Numbered from the stretch's first letter, positions 42,841-54,950 are shown. The stretch is DNA of 64,000 bases from Tricholoma matsutake (GCA_026075535.2 AP026541.1:1054001-1118000), one strand, 5' to 3'. Made by a program: numbers and translations. Notes: generated by a model from the letters alone, not told the origin.

Positions 42841-44530
42841 ATCCTGAAATTGATTGGAAAACTGGGAAAGTACAAATGACTCATTGTCCTAAGGAATGTA
42901 ATGTGTATGGGAGGAAGATGAAGAAGGAAAAAAGGAAAAAGAGAGAGAAAGAACATCTGAGGAAGTATTCTGTTACGATGGTGGAAGTGGAGGATGAGGA
43001 AATGCCAAATGGAGAAGTTCTGGTCATGATCAAGAAAGAAGAGCAGAAGCAAACCTTTAGAGCAATTTGTGGAGGACAGTCATGGGACAAGAATATTGTG
43101 AAGGTGGAGAAGCCAGTGGAGGAGTGGGTGCCAAAAGTGTATCATGAATATCTGTCAGTGTTGCAGAAGAAGGAGTCTGAGCGAATGCCAGTGTGGAATC
43201 CATGGGATCATGTGATTGAGATGAAGCCAGGGTTTGTGCCGAAGAAGTTGAAGGTATATCCATTATCTCCAATGGAACAAGAAGAAGTGGATGCATTCCT
43301 GAAGGAGCAATTGCACAAAGGATACATACGACCTTCAAAATCACCGCAGATGTCACCAATATTCTTTGTGCCAAAGAAAGACCAAAGGAAGAGGATGTGT
43401 ACCGATTATAGGTATCTGAATGAGTGGACAGTGAAGAATGCGTACCCCCTGCCATTGATCTCAGAAATAATTGACAAGGTGGGAAAAGCCAAGGTCTTTA
43501 CAAAATTGGATTTACAATGGGGATACAATAATGTACAAATAAAAAAAGGAGATGAGTGGAAGGCCGCATTTGCCATGCATCAAGGATCCTTCGAGCTGCT
43601 TGTCATGTTTTTTGGGATGACTAATAGTCCCCCGACCTTCCAAAATATGATGAATGACATTTTCAAGGATGTAATAGACAAAGGCGTGGTAATAATATTC
43701 ATTGATGACATTCTGATATTCACAGAGGATGAAAAAAATCATGAGGCAATAGTGCAGGAGGTGCTATGGAGGTTAGCAGAGAATGATCTATTTTTGAAAC
43801 CAGAGAAGTGTGTGTTTGGGGCAAGCGAGACTGAGTTCCTAGGATCATTGATTGGCCCTGACAGGATCAAAATGGATCCGATCAAGGTACAGGCAATCAC
43901 AGATTGGCCTGCACACACCCATATCAAGGAGGTTCAAGCCTTCTTGGGACTCACAAATTATTATCGTCGCTTTGTGCACAATTTTTCCAAAATTGCTGCA
44001 CCCTTACATAACCTTATGCAAAAGGGAGTAGTGTGGAGGTGGGGAGAGCAGCAGCAGATGGCTTTTGAGGAGTTGAAGAGGAAGTTTGTGGAGGGACCAA
44101 TATTAGCCCCAGTAGATTTCACATGCCCTTTGCAAGTAGAATCAGATGCATCTGACTTTGCTACTGGAGCAGTATTATCAATGCTGTGTGAAGATGACAA
44201 ATGGCATCCTTGTGCATATTTGTCCTGAGGGTTGAATGATGTGGAGAGGAATTATGATGTGCATGACAAAGAGATGTTGGGGATAATATGAGCATTGGAG
44301 GCATGAAGGCATTATTTGGAGGGATGTACGCATCAGATTGAGATCTGGATGGATCATCAAAATCTGCAATACTTCATGTCCACTAAAAAGATTAATTGCC
44401 AGCAAGCGCATTGGGCACTATTCCTATCGTGTTTCAATTTTCACTTGGTCCACAAAGCAGGAAGCTTAATGAGGAAAGCAGATGCACTCTCCAGATGTAT
44501 TGATCATAAAAGGGGTGGAGGAGGACAATA
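42783..44530 (+). pseudogene. Gypsy-3 reverse transcriptase and RNase H
   Basis: One long frame to 44225 holds WLQKHNPEIDWKTGKVQM, a Lys/Glu-rich linker, NPWDHVIEMKPGFVPKK and [16 protein letters not shown]. It then shows [37 protein letters not shown] (first Asp), FFGMTNSPPTFQ and VVIIFIDDILIF (FIDD at about 43695), and EFLGSLIGPDRIKMDPIKV. RNase H begins LQVESDASDFATGAVLS. After TGA at 44226-44228, 44289-44291 and 44304-44306 it continues with WMDHQNLQYF and RKADALSRCID. The first two TGAs fit Arg and the third fits Trp. Confidence 0.93.
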
Positions 44531-45226
44531 AGAATGTTACCTTGCTCAAACCCGAATACTTTTGCATTTGCACTATGCATCAAGGGCATCTATTAATAGA
44601 TAGCTCGGAAATGGAAATGTTGTCTAAAATTAGACAATGTTCAGAAATGGACAATGAAGTAGTGGAAGCTGTGAAAGCTCTGAAGGGAGAGAAGAAAGGT
44701 AATATTAAAGGAGATGAATGGGCTGAGGAACAAGGGTTGGTGTTGTTTTGAGGAAAAGTGTATTTACTGAAGGATCGGGATTTGCAAAGGGAGATCGTCT
44801 GGTTACATCATAATATGCTGACTGCCGGACACCCAGGAAGATGGAAGACATTGGAATTAGTAATGAGAAATTATTGGTGGCCCAGAATTTCAAAGTATGT
44901 GTTGGGGTATGTGGATGGATGTGATGTGTGCATGAGGGGAAGAAATTTCCAGAGAAACCTGCAGGAAAATTAATGCCAAACCCTATACCTAAAGCGCTGT
45001 GGCGAGATATATCTGTGGATTTTATTACTGGATTACCCCAAGCTCAAGGGTATGATGCAATCTTCATAGTATGCGACCGCTTCACAAAGGAGGTCCATAT
45101 TATTCCTACTACTACTGAAACCTCATCATTGGGCTTGGCATGCCTCCATCTAAATCAGGTATGGCGGTTACATGGGTTACCCGATACTGTTATCTCTGAT
45201 CGTGGACCACAATTTGCTTCCACATA
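44482..45226 (+). pseudogene. Gypsy-3 integrase, truncated
   Basis: After TGA at 44749-44751 the H2C2 region reads LHHNMLTAGHPGRWKTLE, NYWWPRISKYVLGYVDGCDVC. A frameshift near 44930 leads to ALWRDISVDFITGLPQAQGY (first Asp) and GLPDTVISDRGPQFAST (second Asp). The frame ends there, so the catalytic Glu and the C-terminal domain are lost. This copy keeps CGA at 45003-45005 where the older copy at 4227 has TGA. Confidence 0.92.
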
Positions 45227-45229
45227 ACC

Positions 45230-45909
45230 CATACCCATGTCACACCTTAATTCAGATACCTATAATCTGTACACATCCTCTTTCTCTGATCTTTCTTTGG
45301 CACAAAGAATATTGGTGACATCTGTGGTGATTTCAAAGGTCATATGTATCCTTTGCATAATTGCTCATTTAGGAACACATCAACTTCTTCTTGTTCCATT
45401 GGAGATAACAGATATACCTTTGACTTCTTCAGCACAAACCCTGGCTTTATCTCAATTGCATGATTCCCATGGCTCACTGGCATTCACTCAGACTCCTTCT
45501 GCTGAAAGACTGACAGATATTCATGATATGCTTTTGGTACCCACTCCTCCACTGGCTTCTCCACCTTCATGACATTCTTATCCCTCTACAAATTGTTCTA
45601 AAGGTTTGCTTCTGCTCTTCCTTCTCAATCATGGTTGGAACTTCCCCATTTGGCATTTCCTCATCCTCCATTTCCTCCATCGTAACAGAATACTTCCTCA
45701 GACATTCTTTCTCTTTCCTTTTCTTCTTCTCCTTCTTCACCTTCCTCCCATACACATTACATTCCTTAGGACAATGAGTCATTTGTACTTTCCCAGTCTT
45801 CCAATCAATTTCAGGATTATGCTTCCATAACCATGGACATCCTATTATTAGATTGGTATTCCCAAGATCACACACTTCGAATATGGCTCATTCCTGATGC
45901 TCCTGATAC
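45230..45909 (-). pseudogene. Inverted gypsy-3-type protease/RT segment abutting the 3' LTR
   Basis: The minus strand matches 42749-43420 of the same element with roughly 10% differences by eye (CDLGNTNLIIGCPWLWKHNPE, EIDWKTGKVQMTHCPKECN, then [11 protein letters not shown]). It begins directly at the first base before the 3' LTR, leaving no polypurine tract. It is a divergent copy, not a simple inversion of the local sequence. Confidence 0.85.
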
Positions 45910-46311
45910 TGTTAGGAAACCACCCCATTACCTAATAAACTTTCATTTTTATTTTATTATGTTGAATTATGCTACATGACACCGAATGATGCTACATTTT
46001 GATAGCATGAGAATTTTATTTTGCATGCATTAATATGTATGCACATGTACGAGTGTGTTGGTAACAACAATGTACAATATATGTAACATAGTATATAAAC
46101 CCTAAATATATGCCTAGGGGACCCTAGTTGTGTTCTCTTAGGTATTCCACCTACACTTTTGGTGTGAAAGGCCTTTGTCAACAGACTCACCTATTAATAA
46201 CCCCTCGCATCAAAACTATCAGTTCCCCCATCATGAGCATGGATCCCGCCCCCTTCTTGTAGAGAGAACCCGCACAGTCTTAGCTAGCAGATGGTGGGTG
46301 TCGCCCTAACA
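45910..46311 (+). repeat. Gypsy-3 3' LTR, 402 bp
   Basis: Same length and ends as the 5' LTR, with scattered, mostly transition differences. The duplication ATATG follows. Confidence 0.93.
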
Positions 46312-46316
46312 ATATG

Positions 46317-47504
46317 AATATTCTGCCATGGGGGTTGCCAAATCAGGCAATTTCAGGTACTCAGCCACCCATCAAAACTTTGGCTTGATGAGTTCAATCT
46401 TGTCTTTTCTTCTTTGTTTCCTTAGTACTCACTCAAATCAACCTATAGAGGGGCATACCCATTGAAATTAGTGCTAGAAACATGAGAATGAGTATGCAGT
46501 AATATGTAATATAATGGCTGTTATAGGCAAAATGGGAATATCACAAAATTGGCCTTTATTTGCATGCTACTGTGATTAGTTTCACATCCTAACCACAAGT
46601 TCTATCCAGTTTGATGTCTTCCTCCAAAATTTCATTCAACAATTACCTCTTATGTAATCTCATCATAAGCATTAAAGTGTCGAAATTCCATGCAATAAAA
46701 TTTGGAAAAATTCACTAAGTGGTGGGAAAAGAAAGAGATTGTACTATATTTTGATGTAACAAAAAGCTAGAGCAGTTTGTGCCCCCCTTCCTTGGTATGG
46801 GCTTAATTTAATTTCATCTGCTGTGAACAGGATTTTGGTATAGTACATGCCAAGAACATAAGAGATACATGGAATTGAGGGCAGTGTGAAGGGGGAGGAC
46901 TACATGTATATAAACCCAAAACCAACATCCTCATCATATCAAGATTTGAAGCCAAACAGATATGAAATGGAGAACTGGCTCTCAGCCAGATTAGGTACTT
47001 CAGTTCCCACAGCTAAATCCAGTAATACCTGACTGATTGCTTATAAAAATAGGCAGTGCTCATAATGAAGGGACATCGCAGGCCCAAGAGTTGGCATAGG
47101 CATAGCCCTAGGCATGTTCTATTCAACTGTACTAGAGAAAATACACACAAAAAGCATTATCAAGATGTAGAGGCAACTGACTGAGTACCTGGTTGGCCAA
47201 GTACCTGACCAGGCACAGTAACATGTGTTATGATGTGTAAGGCCAAAGAGACTAATTATTTATGTACATTTTGAAATTCAGGTGACAGCAAGCCAGGGAG
47301 AGCATAAAGCATGCATGCATTGGTATTTTTGACTCAAACAATTTAGGAGCTTATTACAGGTTGTTCTACAACATTATGAACTTTCTTCACTCAAAACACA
47401 GACTTTCAGAAGCCAAACAAAGTCAAGCTGTTGTTTGAGGCTTTCAATCAGATTTATGGACTGGATTTGCACATCATCTTGAGCTTGAGTTCCCTGATCA
47501 TTAT
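46317..47504. other. No gene seen
   Basis: A/T-rich, non-repetitive within the window, without coding frames of note. Likely intergenic or very old repeat. Confidence 0.5.
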
Positions 47505-48067
47505 TTTGAGTATATCAAACACATTTTTACATGTGTGCATGCATACAATCCACTCAAAGCAGTTTCCAATCATTTTATAACAAAAGGACAGTCCAGTTTT
47601 AGTTATACTTTCTTATTATTTCTTTGTCATCTGTTATATTCACTCTTTCTAGTCTGGCTTTATTGTTCTGATTTACTTGCTTTGCTTTGCCTTGAGTTTT
47701 CCACATGTTTGCCTCATGTTCTCTAGCCTTTTTAGGTAGTTTCTTTATTTTATATAAAAAGATGTATTAGATACAAAGAAAAACAAGAAAGTAGTCATCT
47801 TCCTCACAGATCATATCAATTTGAGAGTACAGTTTAGTCTTATTCAGTCTGAACATGTTTTACATGAAGCTTCTTTGAAAATCCTTGTATTTCACTCTCG
47901 CTCACCTCAATTTGCATTCACTTTGCTTCTATTATTTGTCAAGTCCCTCAATCTCATGGTTTGATGGTTGGTCTGACAGGTGATATTGAGAGGGCCTCAC
48001 AACCTTTCTCTGACTTGTGTTATATCATCCAGTGCCTTATCAGCACTTTTGGTAGTTTTTCCAGGTT
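47505..48067 (+). repeat. Gypsy-1-family LTR, 5'-truncated
   Basis: It matches about 7780-8303: CATGCATACAATC, TTTTAGGTAGTTTCTTTATT, CAAGAAAGTCGTCATCTTCC (AGTAGTC here) and the end GGTTGAGCATCATC. The first part of the LTR is missing. Confidence 0.75.
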
Positions 48068-49040
48068 GAGCATCATCAATGACTGTTTCTGGATCATCAA
48101 CCATGGATATTCTGGGGTTGAGATTTTTTGGTATGGTGTGTTATGTAACATGTAGATTTCTAGTGCAGGAAATTCATCATCAAAGATTGCAGGAGCTTCA
48201 ACATCTGGGTCCATGAGTATGAGAATGGTAATGGTCCTCTTATCAAGAGTATCAGTTTAGTTGTTGTTTCTCATTATTTAAAATGTATACACAAATATTA
48301 TGCTCAGACAACATTATATAGCCTTTTATTGTAAAAGCTGTGGTGCACAGGCTTTTCAGGCCACTCATCTAACCTTTCACATGCCATGTCTAACACATAT
48401 GTTATATAGAATAGATTTGAGACATTAAAGAAAGTTTTCTCATAGGAGTACAATATTACTGCCCTAAGATCAATCACCACTACTTTTATAAAATACAGTG
48501 AGCACTACAAAGAAATGTGTTTAAATGCCAATATTATGGACCCTTCTAACATTATCATATTGGGCAAGAGGTTGAACTTCTGTTTAGCAAACTAAAGATA
48601 AGGTAATATGTCAGAGATTAAGCCCAAAGGTTAATGGACAACATACAAACTGCAGAGATATTGATAAAAGAATTGCATGAATGAATTGAAAAAAACAAAC
48701 CGTCTGAAGGAATACAGATTAGAAATAATGAGCACAAGCCAGAAAGAGTTTGGCAAGATAGTGACACACATTCTAGAATTGTTAAGACCCAGCAACAATC
48801 ATTAGCATGCCAGCATACAAACTAATCACATACAACCTGGGCACATGAAATTGAAATATCAGTTGAATAGCATACAAGCACTCTAAATGCATACTCACAT
48901 CCTGTAGAGGGAAGTTAAATGATAAGGAGGTGTACTCCACAAAAGTATTTGAGAGCATTACAGACCTTCTGAGAATGAAGACATGAACAGATAGTCAGTG
49001 CCTCAAGAAAAATTTACACACTTCCTAAGCATACACAGGC
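48068..49040. other. No gene seen
   Basis: Mostly A/T-rich sequence with only short frames. On the minus strand, 48020-48214 reads MDPDVEAPAIFDDEFPALEI, which overlaps the LTR end and is unlikely to be real. Confidence 0.45.
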
Positions 49041-49050
49041 AGTCCGAGGT

Positions 49051-49640
49051 GAGCAAAAATGAGTTTTCACAGGCATCAAAATAAATCACCCACAATCTGA
49101 GTATGCACATACATCAAAAAATAGTCAGAGTGACTTCACACAGGCATTGAGAATGATCATGCACATCCTGAGGATGCACAGACATCCCCAAATGGTCAGA
49201 GTGACTTCACACAGGCATTGAGAATGATCACGCACATCCTGAGGATGCACAGACATCCCAAAATGGTCAGAGTGACTTCACACAGGCATTGAGAATGATC
49301 ATGCACTCGCTGAGGATGCACAGACATGCCAAAACAGTCAGAGTGACTTCACACAGGCATTGAGAATGATCACACACATCCTGAGGATGCACAGACATCC
49401 CAAAATGGTCAGAGTGACTTCACACAGGGATTGAGAATGATCACGCACTCCCTGAGGATGCACAGCCATCCCACAATGGTCAGATTGACTTCACACAGGC
49501 ATTGAGAATGATCACACATATACTGAGGATGCACAGACATCCCAAAATGGGTCAGAGTGACTTCACACAGGCATTAAGAATGATCACGCACATACTGAGG
49601 ATGCATAGACATCCAAAAAAGGTCAGACTCAGGGTAATTT
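49051..49640. repeat. 71-72-bp tandem array, eight clear units
   Basis: GTCAGAGTGACTTCACAC or a close variant starts at 49123, 49195, 49266, 49337, 49408, 49479, 49551 and 49622 (partial), with one worn unit before. Each unit also carries GAGAATGATCA and CTGAGGATGCACAGACATCC. The period is not a multiple of three, so it is unlikely to code. Confidence 0.9.
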
Positions 49641-49964
49641 TGCACCAGGATAGAGAACAATCACATACTTTCTGTCCTCAACACATGTCAATGAAATCAA
49701 GGTTGACAAGATGCAGTACACCCAACTCACTTTTGGATTCCATACATATGAAACAGTGGTCATAATCATCAGTTAGCATGGTTTCTCCAGAATCACATGT
49801 ACATACCATCTGTCATGAAGTGTGTTTCACAGCTGAAAAAAAAATACCATTTGAACACTCACAAACTTGTGTAGATAGATGGAATTTGTCATTAGCAATT
49901 GTGTTTCAAACACTGATCACAGCTCAGACTGACTTTCTACAGCAACAATTCAGTCTGTAACCCT

Positions 49965-51407
49965 CTATGTGAAAGAGCCAAGCAAGAACAAAGAAGCATG
50001 ATGATGCCACGATATAAGAGCATATACTGGCACAATGCTGCCATCACTGAAAGACCTTGTAATTGCTCCGAGACATCCAACCATGAGTTGTCCATGAGAC
50101 ATAGCAGGGGTATAGAAGAGGGTATTTGACCAGGACTGATCAGTGAGGAAGTCTCGTAGCGACACATGATGGAACTTGTTATCTCTTGGGATGATAACGA
50201 TAGAGTGGCATCCACCTAGCATGAAGTGAATGCCATCACTCTCTAGGCTGTTGTCATAGGTGAGTAAAACCATGGAGAGCTCATTGATGGGAAGTGGATA
50301 TCGAATGTGCATCAGGGTTCCCATGACAATGTCGCAATAATCCCACTTCTTGGCCTCCCCGATGACTTGAGTATACAAGGGATCCAAACCTTTATGGAGT
50401 TCCAGAACGTCTGCCAGTCTCTTCTTTGGATTGCCTTCCCTGCTGATGTATCAGACAGCCATAGCTGCATACATAAACAGACCTTCCAATTTCTCCACGA
50501 GTTCGTGGACAGATGATTTCGGTGGCCAATCAGATGGTCCTTGGGATGAGAGGCACTCTCGTTTAATCTTCTCAAGTTCTTTGACAAAGAATTTTTGGAT
50601 GTCGTCTTTCGAATCTGTAAGTGAGGGCAACAGGACATCAGTGCACCTGTCGCCGGGTCAAAAACAAGCCTCGATTTGGGGCTCAGGTCAACTCATAAGA
50701 AGGAATCAGAAAGGAGGGTTGTTTCTTCAAAGCCAGTCAATCAGGCAATGAATTCCTGCTTGTGAAGCACATTCATCGAGTCCGTCGATAACGATGAGAT
50801 TGGGGAGAGTGGAATTGACATTTGCAACTGGCCCAAGGACGAGATATTTTGAGAGCTGATCTTCAAGGGAAAGTGTGGGGAGGGGAACCCAAGCCTTATT
50901 CTTCAGTTCCATAGCTTCCTCCATTTGGTCCTTCATGGATGAGATCTTCTTCGCGATTTGCCAAGCCAAGGTAGCCACAACCCTGTTAATGTCATCATGA
51001 TCTCCTGTCTTCCTCCAGAAAAAGAATGTAGCTGCAAGTCGTCCATGTTTGTTGTATTCCTCTGTGATCATATGTGCGACTGTGGTTTTGCTGGTACCTG
51101 CAGGACCACTCAACCAGCATATGGGAGTGGTTGTTGTGCTATCAGCCCAAGATCGAATTTCCTCTAAGACTCTGGTTTGGGTCTCAGGTTGGCAGGTGAC
51201 AGCATGCTCTTCACTTCTCTCAGCAGAATTGTAGAGCACGCTCCAGACAACATGCTGGCGCAAGAGATTAAACACTGAAGGAGGCGACTCTACAGTGATG
51301 ATAGTTGAGGTACCAAATGAAACATAGTGGCGACTCACTGTTGAAGATATGGATGTCTCCACCCCAGCCCCCATCACCACCCCCTCCCCCCTTGCCACTC
51401 CCATCTG
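49965..51407 (-). pseudogene. NACHT-domain NTPase (NLR-like)
   Basis: The minus strand starts near MDQMGVARGEGV. The P-loop CWLSGPAGTSKTTVAH is at about 51082-51110, with Ser where the last Gly of GxxxxGK is expected. FFFWRKTGDHDDINRVVATLAWQ, then Walker B LPNLIVIDGLDEC near 50765-50795, and the FLLxSxPEPQI sensor region follow. Downstream it reads IQKFFVKELEKIKRECL, VEKLEGLFMYAAMAVWYIS, YPLPINELSMVL and KFHHVSLRDFLTD. Such proteins are signal-transducing NTPases linked in fungi to non-self recognition. TGA codons at 50727-50729, 50706-50708, 50688-50690 and 50658-50660 disable it. Confidence 0.8.
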
Positions 51408-51413
51408 ATCCAC

Positions 51414-51980
51414 TGTCTCCGGCTACCAAAAAACATGGGTGTCCTGCCTAGGGAAATCATATTACATACCTTTGATATCTCCCTATTAGGAGATCATTGG
51501 TTAGTGCATTATTGAAGGGACATATCGGTAGTTGCTTACAATTTTAACATTCATTTCTTTGATGAGATGATAGTGACACTGACAGGAAATCAGTTGTCTC
51601 CTTTATCGGTTTACATAAGCTGACAAACTCGCATTGAAAGTCTTTTCACTGTTATTTGTATTGGACACCATCAGAAAACCACCACCATCAAAACTCAGAA
51701 AACCAGATAAAAACTGTCCCACCTCAGTTACTGCTTAGCAGACTGCAGAAAGACATTCTGTGTTAGAGTTCATAGGTACAGGTTGCGTGTATAGTATGAT
51801 AAATCCCACTTTTGGGTGGTTCAAAAGAGAAAAAAGAAGAAAAATGTGCCCTTCGATCATTTGTGACGCTGAGACCTGCCATGTCAATGTTGCTGATTGT
51901 TCCCTGTGCCTTCCTTCTCCTGTTCATCCTGTGGACCTCTTGATACTTGGTGTTCAAAGTGAACCCAATAACCTCCCCAC
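51414..51980. other. No gene seen
   Basis: A short stretch upstream of the NACHT pseudogene. Frames are short. Nothing recognisable. Confidence 0.45.
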
Positions 51981-51984
51981 ATCG

Positions 51985-52205
51985 TCTTCTCATTGCACTC
52001 AGCTCCCGTCGAGCCATGCCGTCTCATTATTGCACTGAGCCCCTCTCAAGCCATGTTGTCTCGATATTGCACCCAGCCCCTGTCAAGCCCTTGTGTCATC
52101 TTGTTATTGCACTCAGCCCCTGTCAAGTCCTCGTTATTGCACTGAGCCCCTGTCGAGCCCAATAACTTTCGCACGCCATCTCGTTATTGCACTCAGCCCC
52201 TGTTT
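51985..52205. repeat. Short tandem repeat, CTCGTTATTGCACTCAGCCC-type
   Basis: About six imperfect units with the core TTATTGCACTCAGCCCCTGT, spaced 30-50 bp. It lies just before the ORF1-like gene and may be part of that element's untranslated leader. Confidence 0.65.
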
Positions 52206-52299
52206 CCAACATGTGACCCTCGTTATAGCATATACCCAATGGACTGAAGGGACGGCTGGATCTCATATACATTGTAGAGGGTGTTTAGGGTGAAAATAG

Positions 52300-53695
52300 A
52301 TGATAGAGGCCCCTCAACCTCAGAGTACACCCCAATATCTCCCCTACCACCTCTGTATCCTAACGATGCCCCAAAATACCAACCCCCCCATCCCTCCTCT
52401 GGCCATAGGCCTTCCTGCCACTAAAATCACCTCCCAGGAGTCCCCTCAGCTCACTGATATCCATACAGTTGGACCTGTCTCTACTGTGCTCGCTGCAGCA
52501 CCACTCACTAATTCTAGCGCCCCTGGTGCCATCACTGCTGCAACACACGCTGTCAACAATGGCAGCAACACTGGAATTCTTTCTACTCCAGCACCTGTCA
52601 CTCCCACGGCTTCATCTGATCGATGCATGACTCGTCAGACTGAGCACATGACGCATGTCGCCATCTCCCCTGTGAACTCAATGGACTCCCTTATCCTGTC
52701 CCTGGAAGATTCTCATGACTCCCTCCTCGTTGATATGGGAGATGGCGCCCTCATTGCCTCTGCATCTCTGCCCAAAGGGAAAAGCAGGGCTGGCCCCTCC
52801 AGCCCCAAAAAGACTATGTTGACTACCTCTGGTACACGTTCGGCTGTGAAGGCTGAGATGGTGACCGCTGGGATCCATTGCCTTGACATCAACCACAATG
52901 CCCTCATGGCTTGCATTGATGCTAGCAGTGCTGAGTTCAGGGAGGAACTTCAAACTTTTCATGCCCATATCATCAGCCTTGCAGCGGATGTCGCTAATTC
53001 CAGCCAACCACCTGCACCTGCTCCACCCTCCTCCGATCTCACTGTTGCAATTGGCGACCTCATTCATTCCAACAACAACATGGTCGCTGCTATTGGGGCC
53101 CTCCGAGCTGAAAACCAACAGCTGCATGACTCAGTCCTTGCAACTGATGCTCATCTTACCCAGATGGGACATGCCCTGAACGATGCTGATGCTCATCTTA
53201 CCCAGATGGGACATGCCCTGAATGATGCTGATCGTCATCTAGACTGCATGTCTGATGCATTTGACCTGACTGTGCCTGACTCCCCAACATTCCATTTGAG
53301 CAAACAGCTATGTACTTTGAGTGCAACCTTTGTCCCCATGCAGCCTGGACACATTCTCTCACCAATTACCTTCCCCCCCCCAAGCTACACCTGTGCCTGT
53401 CCCTCATACAGTTGCTACCTACCATAGTGGGGGCCACACTCTTCCAATGGCTGTTGCCCAGTCTGCCCCTGGGGCCCCTGCTTCAGAAACAGTGTGGGGT
53501 GCTCCTGCTGTGCAGCCTGCTGCATTGCTTGGTCCTCTTGCCCCAGCTGTGCTGAGCAATCCACATGGCTCGAGCACCAATGTCTATGTCGAGGTGGGGT
53601 CGGTATACTGGGGAAAGAATATCACAGGGGAATTCAAAGCCCTTCTCAGTCTCATGCCCAACCTCAGCCACATCTCTCGTCAACTGCGTGCGTTT
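52300..53695 (+). pseudogene. ORF1/gag-like protein, possibly from a LINE
   Basis: The first frame (52300-53424) starts MIEAPQPQSTPQYLPYHLCI. It is Pro/Ser/Thr-rich, with a helical part (FREELQTFHAHIISLAADV, IGALRAENQQLHDSV) and a duplicated 14-residue block AHLTQMGHALNDAD. After a frameshift a second frame holds VYVEVGSVYWGKNITGEFKA and LSLMPNLSHI, resembling the C-terminal part of ORF1 proteins of basidiomycete non-LTR elements as I recall them. It has no capsid core or zinc knuckle of the gypsy type. It joins gypsy-4 abruptly near 53695. A LINE would explain the retrocopies in this window. Confidence 0.35.
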
Positions 53696-54950
53696 CACGT
53701 GGCTCAGGAGAATCAATCCAGTAATTGACTGGAGAATTGGAACCTTCCAATTCAGGATGAATGACAAGACCCATCCTGAATTCTTATATGGAAGAGGAAG
53801 AACCCTTATCGGTAGGGTACAAACCAAGAAAACTGACGATGAACACTTGTCATGGCACCAGAGGGGAACCGAAAAGAAGAAGAACCCCCTAGACATGACG
53901 AAAGAAGAACGACAGGCATGGTGCCGAGGCATCATTGCTAGAGACCAAGAGAAGCTCTCCCTCAAGAAGAAAGCTGTTGAGGAAGAACAAGCACAGTGGA
54001 AAAGGCTGGCCACCAGAGAACTGGAGAAACTGGCTGCCAAGAAAGAAGAAAGACGACTGGCATTGGCCCAAATAGTCGCAAAACAGAGGGAAAAGATTAC
54101 CCTGAAGAAAGAGAAACCGACGAATGAAGAACGGCGAATAGATTGCCAAAGAATTGTCGCCAAGGCAAGATTAATGGGGGGAGCCCTCCATGCTGAACCA
54201 GGAAGAAGCAAGATGCCCCTCGAGACAAGAAAGGCGACGATTGAAGAAATAGACGATGAAGAGATTGCGATCATGACTCTTCAGAACGTGGAACCTATTG
54301 GGCCGCAAGACGAAGAAGACACTGGGAAGGAAAACCCAGCACAGGCAAACCACAAACAGGCAACGGAACAGGCAATGGAACAACCAAAAGAGACACCCGA
54401 ACTGAAGATCAAAGACAACAAGCTACTGGTTGCCTACATCTGAGGAGAACGCATCATTGGAATATTCGAACCAGCTAGGACACTGCTGACAGAGGAGTAT
54501 GACGAGCCAAGATACAGATATTCTCAGACGACGAAGACAATCTCTTGGATCGTAAAGGCAAAAGGATCACCACAATATGCTTATGGACAAAATATCTGGA
54601 TCAGGGCAAAAACATCGGTCTCACAACACCTGACACACAAGAAGGAAGGAGACCCCGAACAAAAGACCCTTGATGAACTGCTTCCCGAACAGTACAGGGA
54701 GTACCGATGGATATTCAAAAAGGAAGCATCGGAGAGATTCCCAGAATCAAGACCCTGGGATCATGCAATCGAACTAAAAATGGACTTTACGGCAAAGGAT
54801 TGCAGGGTTTACCCATTGTCACCGGCAGAACAAAAGAAACTCAACGAGTTTCTCGATGAAAGCCTACAGAAGGGATACATTTGACCATTGAAATCGCCCA
54901 TGGCATCACCATTCTTCTTCATTGCGAAGAAGGACTCGGATGCGCTATGA
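53696..54950 (+). pseudogene. Gypsy-4 post-protease linker and start of reverse transcriptase
   Basis: INPVIDWRIGTFQF marks the end of the protease region. A Lys/Glu/Arg-rich coiled linker (EERQAWCRGIIARDQEKLSL and on) follows. Then come LDELLPEQYREYRWIFKKEA, SRPWDHAIELKMDF, CRVYPLSPAEQKKLNEFLDE and SPMASPFFFIAKKD. TGA codons at 54441-54443, 54892-54894 and 54948-54950 stand where Arg is expected (the second in GYI-PLKSP, usually GYIRPSKSP). Confidence 0.88.

Larger units (their letters stand above)
40337..46311 (+). mobile_element. Gypsy-3: Ty3/gypsy element with inverted 3' internal segment, 5975 bp
   Basis: Two 402-bp LTRs in direct orientation (40337-40738, 45910-46311) are flanked by the exact 5-bp duplication ATATG (40332-40336, 46312-46316). 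Gag, protease, reverse transcriptase, RNase H and part of integrase are present. The integrase stops at about 45226, and an inverted copy of the protease to reverse transcriptase region fills the space up to the 3' LTR. Confidence 0.92.

Noticed and set aside
42828..43455. Minus-strand frames across gypsy-3 reverse transcriptase
   Set aside because: The plus strand encodes unmistakable reverse transcriptase motifs here. The minus-strand frames are shadows; similar ones recur at 45237-45830 only because that segment is inverted.
49123..49640. Regular repeats that could look like a CRISPR array
   Set aside because: The whole 71-bp unit is repeated, with no unique spacers, and the genome is eukaryotic. 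It is an ordinary tandem repeat.
53483..54274. 263-codon minus-strand frame, Ser/Phe-rich
   Set aside because: It lies opposite the Lys/Glu-rich linker of gypsy-4 and reflects that composition.
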